Shown: positions 1 through 8,579 of the stretch, one piece after another
How positions within the stretch are numbered: the first letter of the stretch is position 1
How the letters are laid out: the number at the start of each line of letters is the position of its first letter
Source: an uncultured Candidatus Nitrosopumilus sp.
Lineage (GTDB): Archaea; Thermoproteota; Nitrososphaeria; Nitrososphaerales; Nitrosopumilaceae
Length of the DNA stretch: 64,000 bases
Reading direction: 5' to 3'
Assembly (NCBI GenBank): GCA_905616385.1
Contig: CAJQSS010000004.1
Coordinates: 68,970-132,969 of the forward strand
The notes under the pieces: generated by a model
Database searches by the model: none
Told to the model about the DNA's origin: nothing
Seen by the model: the letters and a program-made list of their open reading frames with translations, nothing else
Made by a program: the position numbers and the translations under genes

Positions 1-250
1 AATAACACTTGCAGCAAAATTTACAAATATTTCATCTGAAATTATTTTAGATCCTCAAAATAATTTAGAATTAGAATCCATCCTTGTTGATAATGAATCT
101 GATATAATCTCTAAATCCAATAATGATACCATAGTTGTTTCAAAAATTGACTATGTTTCTGAATTTGATATTGGACTTGTAATTGGAATTGCTATTGGAG
201 TTGCGATCGGAATATCTTTGTTATTCGTTTTTAGGCAAAAAAAAACCTAA
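1..250 (+). CDS. C-terminal end of a membrane-anchored protein (partial)
   Basis: The reading frame is open from the window edge (frame starting at base 2) to a TAA at 248-250. The visible 82 residues are polar and Asn/Ser/Asp-rich, then end in a hydrophobic, Gly/Ile-rich segment (starting DIGLVIGIAIG) and a short basic tail (RQKKT). That is the layout of a C-terminal membrane anchor with the main domain outside the cell. The start and the domain that would name it lie outside the window. It precedes the Rieske gene on the same strand with 46 bp between them. Confidence 0.7.
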   Translation, partial: ITLAAKFTNISSEIILDPQNNLELESILVDNESDIISKSNNDTIVVSKIDYVSEFDIGLVIGIAIGVAIGISLLFVFRQKKT

Positions 251-263
251 AAATCGAACAAGG

Positions 264-270
264 TTTATAA
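264..270 (+). promoter_or_regulatory. TATA box of the Rieske-cytochrome b operon
   Basis: TTTATAA lies 27-33 bp before the Rieske ATG at 297. With archaeal TBP/TFB spacing this puts the transcript start at or very near the start codon, so the mRNA is probably leaderless. Inferred from position only. Confidence 0.5.
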
Positions 271-296
271 CCAATTTGTCGAGTATTCCAGCTTGA

Positions 297-902
297 ATGT
301 CAGAGGTTGGGACAAAAAAATCTGATGGGTTATCTCGGAGAGATTTTCTGAGATTAATGGGTGCCGCAGGCACAGGTTTAGCATTTGCTCCATTTATCCC
401 ATTTGGTGACTTTATGCCTAACCCTAATCAAGCATCACTAGAAAAAGTTCCAGTAATTTTACCTGATGGAACTCACGCCAATATGAATACATATGAAATT
501 AATTCTGCACAAGTTATAACATATCCTTCAACTGGAGATCCAGCACTTGATGCAGAAGCATTTCGTAAATGGCAATTCATTAGACTTCCTGAAGAACTAG
601 GTGGTGGAAAAACTGACACATCTGGTATTCGTGCATATAGTATGATTTGTCTTCACCTTTGGTGTTTATGGAAATATTGGCCTGAGGATGGAAGAAAAAG
701 AGGGGAATGTCCTTGTCATGGAAGTATGTATGATCCAACAACTGGAATAGCTTTTGTTGGACCAGCATCAGTACAAGCTGCACCATCAAACACATTACCT
801 GAATTAACTTTAGAAATTGATTCAGATGGATTTGTTTTTATTTTACCACCTAAATTTGACGCAAACAATAATGGAGTAATTGGATATGGCCGTTTCGCTT
901 GA
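297..902 (+). CDS. Rieske 2Fe-2S protein of a bc-type complex
   Basis: Iron-sulfur subunit that passes electrons from quinol in a cytochrome bc-like complex on the outer face of the membrane. The N terminus has a twin-arginine signal/anchor (SRRDFLRL at 13-20, then a hydrophobic stretch). Both Rieske boxes are present: C118-x-H120-x2-C123 and C138-P-C140-H141. C123 and C140 are the extra pair that forms the disulfide typical of high-potential Rieske proteins. The 201-aa length is normal. The next gene, cytochrome b, starts inside this one (17-nt overlap), so the two are translationally coupled. Which quinone is used cannot be read from the sequence. Confidence 0.93.
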   Translation: MSEVGTKKSDGLSRRDFLRLMGAAGTGLAFAPFIPFGDFMPNPNQASLEKVPVILPDGTHANMNTYEINSAQVITYPSTGDPALDAEAFRKWQFIRLPEELGGGKTDTSGIRAYSMICLHLWCLWKYWPEDGRKRGECPCHGSMYDPTTGIAFVGPASVQAAPSNTLPELTLEIDSDGFVFILPPKFDANNNGVIGYGRFA

Positions 903-2484
903 TAGAAGAACGGGTATAGTAGCCCTACTGTATTGGATTTGGGATGGAATAGATAGAACTATTTTTACTGCAATAAAATTTTCTTTCCCTTCAAGATTTG
1001 TAAGTCCGTTTGGATTTTTAGGAATGTTAACATTTTCTACTTTTATTATTCTTGGAGTTTCAGGAGCTCTGCTGATGTTTTACTACCAACCTATTTTGGA
1101 TAGAGCATGGGATAGTGTTCAATTCATTAACGATGATGTACCATTTGGTTTTCATATAAGAAACATTCACTATCACGGTTCTAATGCAATGGTTTTACTT
1201 GCAGTTCTTCACATGTATTACCAATACTTTAGTGGAAGATACAAAATTAGAAATGAAATTTTATGGATGACTGGTGTTATTCTTGGTGTTGTTACAATCC
1301 TTGAAGCCTTTACTGGTTATGATGTAATATTTAGTGAAAGAGCAGAACTTGCGATTAGTATTGCAGCATCACTGACAACCTCAATTCCTGTTGTAGGACC
1401 AACAATTAGAGATGCGGCGTTAGGTAGTGGATTTTCTGATTTTGTCTTGAGATTTTATGCACAACATGTGTTCTTGTTACCTATTGTAATGCTTGGATTA
1501 ATGGCAGTACACTTCCCACGATTCCTAGTATTTGATGTCCCAATGGTTATGGCAATTGGTGGTGCGATTTTAATCACTGGTGGTGTTTTCCCAATTGATA
1601 TGGGATTCAAGTTTGAACCCACAGTGCCGCCTGGTGTAACAGTCCCAGAATGGTACCTTACTGGAATTTACGCGTTTATGAGAACACAGTATGATAAGTT
1701 TGTTACAGGCTTATTATGGCCATTAGTGTTTATCATATCTCTTGTATTGATACCCTTCCTTGATAGATACAAGAAATTTTCATGGAGAGATAGACCAATG
1801 GTTACTGCATTTGGTATTACTAGCCTTGCGCAAATTATGGTTACGACTTATTGGGGATTCTATATTTCTCCTGATGTATCCATTCCATTAGTAGAACGTT
1901 TGGTTATTGATCCATTGTTCTTCTATGGAACTATGATTCTATTGGTTCCATTAGGATTTGGATTTACATATATGATGATTAAACTTGCAAATGAAGCTGA
2001 GAGAAAATCAAAACTTGCAAAAAATACTGGTCCACAAAAAGTAGCAACCATTAACCTTTCTGATAAATGGATTAATTGGTTACTTGTTGCACTCTTAGCA
2101 TTCCAAGTATTCCTCAATATTGCAGCATACAATGCAGCTTTAACTGGAATGAAGAATATTTCATTATTCCTAATTGGAATTATCTTGTTGGTATTTGCAG
2201 CATTTTTCCATATCTACAGATATGCATTAAGTCAACAAAAGAGTGCTCCACCACCAGCACCTGTAAGAATTGTAGAAGATTTCCCAGAATTGTCTGAATC
2301 CGAAGTAACTCCAGAAATTACTGCAGATTCAACTAGTGAAGCATCTAAACTTCCAGATGATGGTACTGAAGAAAAACCTAAAGAATTAGCACCTACAGTT
2401 CCAACGCCAACAACTAAAGCTGATTTGGATATTGGAAATAATAATAATTCTAATTTAGGTTCTCAAGATCTTACAAAACCTTGA
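886..2484 (+). CDS. Cytochrome b (b6/bc1-type), membrane subunit
   Basis: Multi-pass haem protein that oxidises quinol with the Rieske partner. About 20 residues after the N terminus the hydrophobic helices begin. Two helices carry the haem pairs, about H97/H111 and H196/H211 (x13 and x14 spacing; numbered from the TTG at 880, so two lower from the ATG). PEWYL near residue 260 is the conserved quinol-oxidation-site motif. Further helices follow, then a roughly 80-residue Pro/Glu/Thr-rich tail that is probably disordered. I chose the ATG at 886 over the in-frame TTG at 880. Together with the Rieske gene and the plastocyanin gene 52 bp downstream it forms a complex III module. Confidence 0.93.
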   Translation: MAVSLDRRTGIVALLYWIWDGIDRTIFTAIKFSFPSRFVSPFGFLGMLTFSTFIILGVSGALLMFYYQPILDRAWDSVQFINDDVPFGFHIRNIHYHGSNAMVLLAVLHMYYQYFSGRYKIRNEILWMTGVILGVVTILEAFTGYDVIFSERAELAISIAASLTTSIPVVGPTIRDAALGSGFSDFVLRFYAQHVFLLPIVMLGLMAVHFPRFLVFDVPMVMAIGGAILITGGVFPIDMGFKFEPTVPPGVTVPEWYLTGIYAFMRTQYDKFVTGLLWPLVFIISLVLIPFLDRYKKFSWRDRPMVTAFGITSLAQIMVTTYWGFYISPDVSIPLVERLVIDPLFFYGTMILLVPLGFGFTYMMIKLANEAERKSKLAKNTGPQKVATINLSDKWINWLLVALLAFQVFLNIAAYNAALTGMKNISLFLIGIILLVFAAFFHIYRYALSQQKSAPPPAPVRIVEDFPELSESEVTPEITADSTSEASKLPDDGTEEKPKELAPTVPTPTTKADLDIGNNNNSNLGSQDLTKP

Positions 2485-2505
2485 TACAAAAAATTCTAAA
2501 CAAGC

Positions 2506-2513
2506 TTTATAAG
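2506..2513 (+). promoter_or_regulatory. TATA box of the plastocyanin-like gene
   Basis: TTTATAAG lies 24-31 bp before the ATG at 2537, which suggests the copper protein has its own leaderless transcript besides any read-through from cytochrome b. Confidence 0.45.
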
Positions 2514-2536
2514 AACTTGGAAGATTTACAAAAATT

Positions 2537-2998
2537 ATGAGTACTACTACATCAAGTCATGCATATGGAATTGGTGTAATTGCATTAATTATTGGCATGG
2601 GAGCTTCAATTCTATTTTATACTTCATTTTATCTTCCTGAATCTTTGGAAAAACCATCCGTTGACATACATATTTTGGAACCCACTGAAAATTTTTTAAT
2701 TAGTATTGCTGAAGGTGCAGCAACTGAAGGAAATCCTAGTTATGTTCCAAACAATCCAAAGATAACTCTAACAATAGATAATCATGTTATTTGGATGAAT
2801 GATGATATGACGCCACATACAGTAACTGCAGATCATAGACATTCTGATTCATACAGTGGTGAGTTTGGTTCTGCAGGAGTTGTAATGCCTGGAGACTCTT
2901 ATGAATTCATATTCACTGAACCACAAGAATTACACTATCACTGTGACCCACATCCATGGATGACCGGATCTTTGATTGTTGAGAAGAGTAGATTTTAG
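2537..2998 (+). CDS. Membrane-anchored plastocyanin-like blue copper protein
   Basis: Likely extracytoplasmic electron carrier for the neighbouring Rieske/cytochrome b complex; AOA use many such copper proteins in place of soluble cytochrome c. Residues about 10-33 form one N-terminal membrane anchor. The cupredoxin domain ends with the type 1 copper set: H94 in PHTV, then C136, H139 and M142 in the HYHCDPHPWM segment. The length of 153 aa fits one cupredoxin domain. Its stop overlaps the stop of the convergent next gene. The exact redox partner is inferred from position. Confidence 0.88.
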   Translation: MSTTTSSHAYGIGVIALIIGMGASILFYTSFYLPESLEKPSVDIHILEPTENFLISIAEGAATEGNPSYVPNNPKITLTIDNHVIWMNDDMTPHTVTADHRHSDSYSGEFGSAGVVMPGDSYEFIFTEPQELHYHCDPHPWMTGSLIVEKSRF

Positions 2999-3345
2999 TT
3001 AGAATATTTTGCAAAAATTATTTTACTTTCAATTTCCTTATGTTGTTCAATTATTGATACTCTAAATTTTACTTCATGTTCTTGTTTAGGCTCAAATTCA
3101 ATCAATGCTGTAAATTCTGCTTTATTTTCGGGCATTGTATCTTTACTGATAAATAATCTTGAAACATGTTGTGAGATCTTTTTTTGATTATATGATTTGT
3201 AAATAATATGTTCATTTGAATCTAAAATTGTTGTATTTACTACTACTCCGTCATATCGTCCTGGATATGATACCATAATCGTTCCAGTAATTTCTGAATT
3301 TTGATGAATATCTGTTGAATTTAATTTAAAATCTAAATCTCCCAT
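2995..3345 (-). CDS. Conserved-looking hypothetical protein, beta-rich
   Basis: I do not recognise a family. The product is about 116 aa, soluble and charged, with alternating hydrophobic residues that suggest a small beta-sandwich (for example GTIMVSYPGRYDG and FTALIEFEP). An in-frame ATG at 3393 would run into the tRNA-Arg gene, so the ATG at 3345 (MGDLDFKL) is the better start. The 3' end overlaps the plastocyanin stop by 4 bp. A role cannot be assigned. Confidence 0.55.
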   Translation of the reverse strand: MGDLDFKLNSTDIHQNSEITGTIMVSYPGRYDGVVVNTTILDSNEHIIYKSYNQKKISQHVSRLFISKDTMPENKAEFTALIEFEPKQEHEVKFRVSIIEQHKEIESKIIFAKYSN

Positions 3346-3384
3346 GCATAATTTCTTGTTGCTGTGAATAAATAATTTGTTAAG

Positions 3385-3459
3385 TGGGCCCAAAGGGCTT
3401 CGATCCCTTGACTTTTGGATTAGAAGTCCAACACGCTATCCATGCTGCGCCATAGGCCC
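3385..3459 (-). tRNA. tRNA-Arg (TCT)
   Basis: The reverse strand folds as a cloverleaf: acceptor GGGCCTA with TGGGCCC, anticodon stem TTGGA/TCCAA around loop CTTCTAA giving anticodon TCT, and a T-arm around TTCGAAG. The discriminator is A and no CCA is encoded. No intron is seen. Confidence 0.93.
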
Positions 3460-3492
3460 AGAAACCTCCAAATTAATTGCTATTTTAAGGGT

Positions 3493-4335
3493 TTACAGCC
3501 ATTTTTTATTATAATTTTCTCTTTCCATTTTGAATAAAAATTGCTGAGCATATCCACAGTATGGGCCAAAATAATTCACAATTTTTTCATGAAGTATTTG
3601 ATATTGTTTTTCTGTAATAGTTTTTGTTTCTATGTTAAATTGATTTGAATAATATTTTTCTAAAATTTTAATCATCCATGTATCTAATGGAAATGCTTCT
3701 AACTTGTTTAATGAAAATAATAATATACAATCTGCTACTTTATTTCCTACACCTGGAATTAAACAAATATTTTTTTTTGCTTCCTGGTAATCACATTTTT
3801 CTAAATATTTAAAATTAATTTTTTTCAAAACAATCATTTTTGATGCTTGCTTTATGAATGGAGCCCTATATCCAACTCCACATTTTTTAATTTCTTCGAT
3901 TGAAGCATTTGCAAGTTTTTCTGGTTTAGGAAATAAAAAAAATTCTTTATTTTGTATTTTTACTTTTTTTCCAAATTTTTTAGATATTTTTTCTAGACTA
4001 TTTTTAATTTTTTGAATATTTGAATTTGATGAAATAATAAATGAAATCATACACTGAAAGGGATCTTGTTTAAATATTCTTAACCCTTCATATTGTTTTA
4101 CAGATTTTTTTACTGTTTCATCTTTTGAAATTGATTTGATAATCTCTTGCATATTGTCATTTTTTCTAAAAAAATTTGTCTTTGAATTTAGAATTGATTT
4201 GATTATCCCATTTTCATTTATTTTCAGTATGTCTTGACCATTTATTCCATACCAGTCAGTTCCATTTTTTTCCCAAAGAAAAACTTGACCACTATTTATT
4301 GAATTGTCTATATTTATTGAAAATTTATCTTTCAT
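3493..4335 (-). CDS. ogg: 8-oxoguanine DNA glycosylase/AP lyase (OGG1-like)
   Basis: Base-excision repair enzyme that removes 8-oxoguanine and nicks the abasic site. The central helix-hairpin-helix signature is LIPGVGNKVADCILLF (about 192-207), with K199 as the likely Schiff-base lysine and D218 in FPLDTW as the GPD aspartate. The N-terminal about 90 residues match the OGG1-type extra domain (NSGQVFLWEKNG), which separates it from MutY/Nth. The length of 280 aa is right for archaeal Ogg. It starts 1 bp after the beta-CASP gene stop, so the two are probably co-transcribed. Confidence 0.88.
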   Translation of the reverse strand: MKDKFSINIDNSINSGQVFLWEKNGTDWYGINGQDILKINENGIIKSILNSKTNFFRKNDNMQEIIKSISKDETVKKSVKQYEGLRIFKQDPFQCMISFIISSNSNIQKIKNSLEKISKKFGKKVKIQNKEFFLFPKPEKLANASIEEIKKCGVGYRAPFIKQASKMIVLKKINFKYLEKCDYQEAKKNICLIPGVGNKVADCILLFSLNKLEAFPLDTWMIKILEKYYSNQFNIETKTITEKQYQILHEKIVNYFGPYCGYAQQFLFKMERENYNKKWL

Positions 4336-4336
4336 C

Positions 4337-5602
4337 TTAGATGGCTATTTTATCATTAACCATAGGTGCATATGTCTCTAAACCAAATTGTTCATGAATT
4401 TCTTTAGCAAATATTTGACATGATTCAGAATCTCCATGAACAGTCCATACTTTTGGATTTCCTTTGATAGTCTTAATCATTGAAAATAATTCTTTTTTAT
4501 CTGCATGTCCTGAAAATTGGAATTGCTTAACTTCTGCTTTTACAGTAAGATCCTTACCTCTAGTTGATACTTTCCCTGTATCTAGTAATTTTTTACCTGG
4601 TGTGCCTTCACCTTGGTAAGAAACCAAAGCAATTCCATTTTTACTATCAAATGATAATTGTTGTAAGTAATATACTGCATTACCTCCAACTAACATTCCA
4701 GCTGGTGATATTACAACACATGGTTCTCCCATTGCACGTTTTCTTTCTGCATGCTCTCTAATTGCAGTTGAACTTTTAATTGCCTCTGCAAAAATTTTAG
4801 GATCTCTAAGGTATTCTGGATGTTTAAACATTATTTCATTAACTTTTAGTGCCATTCCATCCATTATGATTTTATGTTTGAAGTTTGCACTTCGTAAAAT
4901 ACAAGCCATTTCTTGAGACCGTTCAACTGAGAATGATGGAATAAATAAAATTCCTTTTCTATCCATTACTTCGTTTGCAAATTCGATTAATTGATCTTCT
5001 GATGTTTTTCTAGGAATTTGTTCTGTTTTAGCATACGTACTTTCAGTAATTAGTAAATCTATTTCTCCAATATCTGTATCCATTTCTCGTAACATTCTTG
5101 ACCCACTTGTTTTGATATCTCCTGTGTAGAATAATTTTTTCTTTTCTGATTCGACTAAAACAGTACTTCCACCAATCACATGACCTGATTCTCTAAATTC
5201 AAAAGTTGCATTACCTTTAGTTACTTTTTGTTTAAATCCAATTTCTTTTGCATTTTTCATCATGTTGTTTAATTCTGGCAAGTCAAATGGATGTGAATTT
5301 TTTTCAATTTTTAACATGTCATTAATTAATAATTTTGAAAGATCAAATGTTGGTGGGGTGGCATAAACATCTGTATTACCACTTACAAATAATGATGGAA
5401 CATTTCCTGAATGATCTAAATGAGCATGAGTAATTATAATCGCATCCAAATCTTTAGGCTTTACATGTAGAGGATATTGTGGGGGTGAACCTCTCCTTCC
5501 AAACATCACTCCATAATCTAATAATAATTTTGTACCATTACAATTGACTAAAAATCCTGATCGGCCTACCTCGTTTGCAGCACCTAATACTTGAACATCC
5601 AA
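4337..5602 (-). CDS. Metallo-beta-lactamase/beta-CASP ribonuclease (aCPSF2-like)
   Basis: RNA-processing nuclease of the archaeal CPSF/RNase J group. The zinc motif H59-x-H61-x-D63-H64 (THAHLDHSG) is present, and LFYTGDIK gives the later motif Asp. The beta-CASP insert follows, with the HxD-like VHGDSES and FSGHAD near the C terminus. There are no N-terminal KH domains, so it is the shorter aCPSF2-like form rather than aCPSF1. At 421 aa it is typical. Endo- versus exonuclease activity cannot be told from sequence. Confidence 0.85.
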   Translation of the reverse strand: MDVQVLGAANEVGRSGFLVNCNGTKLLLDYGVMFGRRGSPPQYPLHVKPKDLDAIIITHAHLDHSGNVPSLFVSGNTDVYATPPTFDLSKLLINDMLKIEKNSHPFDLPELNNMMKNAKEIGFKQKVTKGNATFEFRESGHVIGGSTVLVESEKKKLFYTGDIKTSGSRMLREMDTDIGEIDLLITESTYAKTEQIPRKTSEDQLIEFANEVMDRKGILFIPSFSVERSQEMACILRSANFKHKIIMDGMALKVNEIMFKHPEYLRDPKIFAEAIKSSTAIREHAERKRAMGEPCVVISPAGMLVGGNAVYYLQQLSFDSKNGIALVSYQGEGTPGKKLLDTGKVSTRGKDLTVKAEVKQFQFSGHADKKELFSMIKTIKGNPKVWTVHGDSESCQIFAKEIHEQFGLETYAPMVNDKIAI

Positions 5603-5714
5603 GGATTACATGCATTTTCAACGACCTTAAAACCTTTTTTAGATGCATCCGATCATTATATCTAATATAGAATCGACAAAAGCTTTAATTAGTGACAGCT
5701 AAGAATGGATCCTC

Positions 5715-5927
5715 ATGGGAAGAACCTATGATCAATGGATAGCTGAACAAGACCAAGCTGTCGTAAAGAAAACTCGTGCAGGGGATGAAGGAAATAAAGT
5801 ACTTCTAAACCAGATCAACTGGATTTGGGTTAACAATCTTATGAACAAGAAAGCCGAACTTAATCCATCATCAGCAGAATTACTCGATTGGGTAACATCT
5901 GGCCAAATTGATGCAATGAGAAAATAA
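5715..5927 (+). CDS. Small hypothetical protein (70 aa)
   Basis: Not recognised. A compact, charged, largely helical product (for example NQINWIWVNNLMNKKAELN) with no cysteines or membrane segment. Its codon use matches the well-expressed genes nearby and it sits alone between divergent and downstream genes with its own upstream AT-rich region. An earlier ATG at 5705 is out of frame and hits a stop. Probably a real AOA-specific small protein, but the function is unknown. Confidence 0.6.
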   Translation: MGRTYDQWIAEQDQAVVKKTRAGDEGNKVLLNQINWIWVNNLMNKKAELNPSSAELLDWVTSGQIDAMRK

Positions 5928-6036
5928 ACGTAGAAACATCACGTTAACTTTTTATTTTTAAATTTTTTAATTATACATTTTGCGCATAGATTTTCTTCGA
6001 TCATTTTCATAACAGAGTTATGATATTCAATCATGG

Positions 6037-6044
6037 TTTAAATA
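6037..6044 (+). promoter_or_regulatory. TATA box of the ferredoxin gene
   Basis: TTTAAATA 26-33 bp before the ATG at 6070, with A/T-rich flanks; consistent with a leaderless or very short-leader transcript. Confidence 0.5.
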
Positions 6045-6069
6045 GTGATATTGACATTTTAATTTCATA

Positions 6070-6372
6070 ATGCCAATAGCAATACTTCCAGACATTGATG
6101 AACAAAGATGTATCGGATGTGCACTATGTGTAGAAATCTGTACAACTCTTGGTCCTGATGTCCTTAGAGTAAAACCTGTTGAAGGCTGGAAAAGAGGAAA
6201 AGCATTCGTTTTCTACCCAGAAAGATGTATTTCTGATGGTGCATGCATAGGTGTATGCCCAACAAAATCAATCTTTTGGATGAGACCAATGAATTACACT
6301 GCTGGACAACCAGTACCTCTTCACAAAAACGGTGTCTTCATCAAAGGTTGGGCAGAAGACGCAGCACTATAA
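6070..6372 (+). CDS. Two-cluster (8Fe-type) ferredoxin with an Asp ligand
   Basis: Small cytoplasmic electron carrier. Cluster motif one is C14-x2-C17-x2-C20-x3-C24. Motif two is C53-x2-D56-x2-C59-x3-C63-P: the usual second Cys is Asp. In Pyrococcus-type ferredoxins an Asp at this position ligates a 4Fe-4S cluster or allows a 3Fe-4S form, so one cluster here is probably unusual. About 28 residues separate the motifs and a C-terminal extension of about 36 residues follows. The length is 100 aa. Its partners are not evident from neighbours. Confidence 0.9.
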   Translation: MPIAILPDIDEQRCIGCALCVEICTTLGPDVLRVKPVEGWKRGKAFVFYPERCISDGACIGVCPTKSIFWMRPMNYTAGQPVPLHKNGVFIKGWAEDAAL

Positions 6373-6424
6373 GGCTGAATCTTTTAGCACATTCTTTTTA
6401 TTTTTATTTGTTAAAGTAATTTTT

Positions 6425-7936
6425 TTACCCAAATGATTTTTTCTTAATTTCTTTTGGCAATGTTTTTACAAAATATCGTAAAAATTCATCTTCTTTATTA
6501 TAATGAATTTCTAAAAATTTATTTTTCTTAAAGAAATTTTCCCATGTTTTTTCAAATATCATAAATTCTTTTGGATCATAATTAATTCTAGAAGTTTCAT
6601 GATGTGCTGCAGGAAATATGTCTGAAATTTCAATTGGAATTAATCCTAAATGTGGATTATATTGACATACTTGAAATGCTTCAAAATCTTTTAGTTTCTT
6701 TTTGAGTCTCTTATATTCTTGAGAAAGATATCCTGGTTTTGTATTTGATTCTTTGACTATGATTAATTTTTTCTTCTTTGATTTGAATTTTCTAACTATT
6801 TTATGAAATGATTGAACTTCTGGACGATATTGATCCTCTTTACTGTATAGAAAAATTGCTTTTTCTTTGAATTTTGGTGTACCTAAACCTAAAAATTCAT
6901 AATTTTCAGTCATCACTTCAATCATTTCAAATAATTTGGGATGAGCTCTTGCTTTTTTTATGACATATTCCCATAATCGTCCTTCATGAATTGCTTGCTT
7001 TACTTTATCCACTTCTAGTTTAATTGCATGTAAGTTGTGTATTGCTAATTCATTGATTTTATTTGTTATTTCTAATTGACGTAATTCATCAGGAGTATAT
7101 TTTGAACATATTTCACAATTACAAGGAAATACTGTAATATCTGATAAATATCGTGTGCCATCATCTGTCATGTATCTTAATTGTTTAGCATACAACATGT
7201 ATGAAGCTGAATCAAATGTGTCACATCCTAATGCTATTGCAAATGGTATTGTAAGTGGATGGCCTGCTCCAAAAAGATGTAGTGGTATTGATTCTGGCAT
7301 TTGTTTTTTTGCAGATACAATCATTTGTGCTAATAGTCTATACTCATATGACTCCATAAATTCAACTGGACTTCCTAAGGCTAACATTTGAAAACCCATA
7401 TCTACTAATGCCTTTGTTGATTTTGCTACAAGATCAAAATGTTCTCCTCCTTGAATTGGACCAATCCAAATCTGTCCATTATCTTCACTATCATCAAGAG
7501 TTTGTTTACAAACTGTGAGTGTATGTTTTACATATGCTTCAGCTTTTTTAATTGGTAATCCATAACCTGTTGGTTTATCCAACGGAATTGCAAAATCTGT
7601 TAATATTCCTGTTTCAAAATTTGCCATATCTGATGGTAATACTTCTAGGTCTCCATACTCCAACACCTGATATCCTCCAGAATCTGTCATAATTGATTTG
7701 TCGAAATTTATTATCTTATGAATTCCTTTTTTTACTGCCTCATCGCCATAATTATTTTTTGTAATGTATGCATTTGTAATAACAACATCAAAACCAATTT
7801 CTTTAATTTTTTTTGATGGTATTGTTTGTTTCACTGGATGTATAACAGGAACAAATGCCGGTGTCTCTATCTTACCATGATTTGTATACATGGTCCCTAT
7901 TCTTCCTGCTAGATCTGTTTTAGAAATTTCAAACAA
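6425..7936 (-). CDS. tgtA: Archaeosine tRNA-guanine transglycosylase
   Basis: Exchanges G15 in the tRNA D-loop for preQ0, the first tRNA step of archaeosine synthesis. The TIM-barrel catalytic domain carries the nucleophile region MTDSGGYQ (D85) and a zinc site ending in CNCEIC near residue 280, followed by the family-typical helical linker. At 503 aa it contains the catalytic domain plus C-terminal extension, but is shorter than forms that also carry a full PUA region; whether a PUA lies on another gene is not visible here. It runs in the same direction as the upstream adenylate-kinase-like gene. Confidence 0.9.
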   Translation of the reverse strand: MFEISKTDLAGRIGTMYTNHGKIETPAFVPVIHPVKQTIPSKKIKEIGFDVVITNAYITKNNYGDEAVKKGIHKIINFDKSIMTDSGGYQVLEYGDLEVLPSDMANFETGILTDFAIPLDKPTGYGLPIKKAEAYVKHTLTVCKQTLDDSEDNGQIWIGPIQGGEHFDLVAKSTKALVDMGFQMLALGSPVEFMESYEYRLLAQMIVSAKKQMPESIPLHLFGAGHPLTIPFAIALGCDTFDSASYMLYAKQLRYMTDDGTRYLSDITVFPCNCEICSKYTPDELRQLEITNKINELAIHNLHAIKLEVDKVKQAIHEGRLWEYVIKKARAHPKLFEMIEVMTENYEFLGLGTPKFKEKAIFLYSKEDQYRPEVQSFHKIVRKFKSKKKKLIIVKESNTKPGYLSQEYKRLKKKLKDFEAFQVCQYNPHLGLIPIEISDIFPAAHHETSRINYDPKEFMIFEKTWENFFKKNKFLEIHYNKEDEFLRYFVKTLPKEIKKKSFG

Positions 7937-7967
7937 GTAATTAGAGAAAATTGAAGGTGTTATTTAA

Positions 7968-8516
7968 TCAATGAGTAAAAAATTTTTCTAAATCATTATT
8001 TTTTGTTACTAAATTTAACCAATCTACTTCTTCATTACCCTCTTTTTTGGAAATAATTTCTAATACTTTTCTAACTACTTCTTGAATATTTTTTTCACTA
8101 ACGTCTATTTGAAATGCTTTTTCTTCAAATTTTTCAATTGTATCATGAGTAATAATTCCTAAGATCTCACTACCTGTATTTTCTTTAATTTTAATTTCTG
8201 AATAATTCCTTTCTTTATAGACTGATTCCAAATCATATGGATTTCTTCTTAATATGATGATTATTTTTACTTGATTTTTTTCTAAAACATATGGTGCTAA
8301 ATGACCTACAACTATTTTTTCATCTAATTTCCTCTCTCCAAGTATTTTTGCAAGTTTTTGAGTATCTACATCGTTTGTATTTTCATTTTTTTCATATAAT
8401 TCTAAATCTTTTGCAACAATATTGATATCCACTATTGGAAAATTCAGTATTTCTGAAATTTTTTTTGTAATCGTATGTTTACCAACGCCTGGATTTCCAG
8501 TTATTACTATTGACAT
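7968..8516 (-). CDS. Fap7/AK6-like adenylate kinase
   Basis: P-loop nucleotide kinase of the Fap7/AK6 group, which in archaea and eukaryotes acts in small-subunit ribosome assembly as well as on AMP. Walker A is GNPGVGKHT at 7-15. The conserved IVVGHLAPYV and LRRNP segments match the family. At 182 aa the length is right. It is divergent from YchF with only about 60 bp between the starts and upstream of the TGT gene. The ribosome role is family knowledge, not visible in the sequence. Confidence 0.8.
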   Translation of the reverse strand: MSIVITGNPGVGKHTITKKISEILNFPIVDINIVAKDLELYEKNENTNDVDTQKLAKILGERKLDEKIVVGHLAPYVLEKNQVKIIIILRRNPYDLESVYKERNYSEIKIKENTGSEILGIITHDTIEKFEEKAFQIDVSEKNIQEVVRKVLEIISKKEGNEEVDWLNLVTKNNDLEKFFTH

Positions 8517-8579
8517 AATGTTAAATCATCCGAACTAGATTAAACGATTTCTGCAATACTAATAAGTAGAATTACATTT

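Noticed and set aside
5939..6034. Minus-strand frame of 31 codons with a CAKC motif in the gap before the ferredoxin
   Set aside because: Too short, no suitably spaced promoter and overlap with the ferredoxin promoter; kept only as a possibility.
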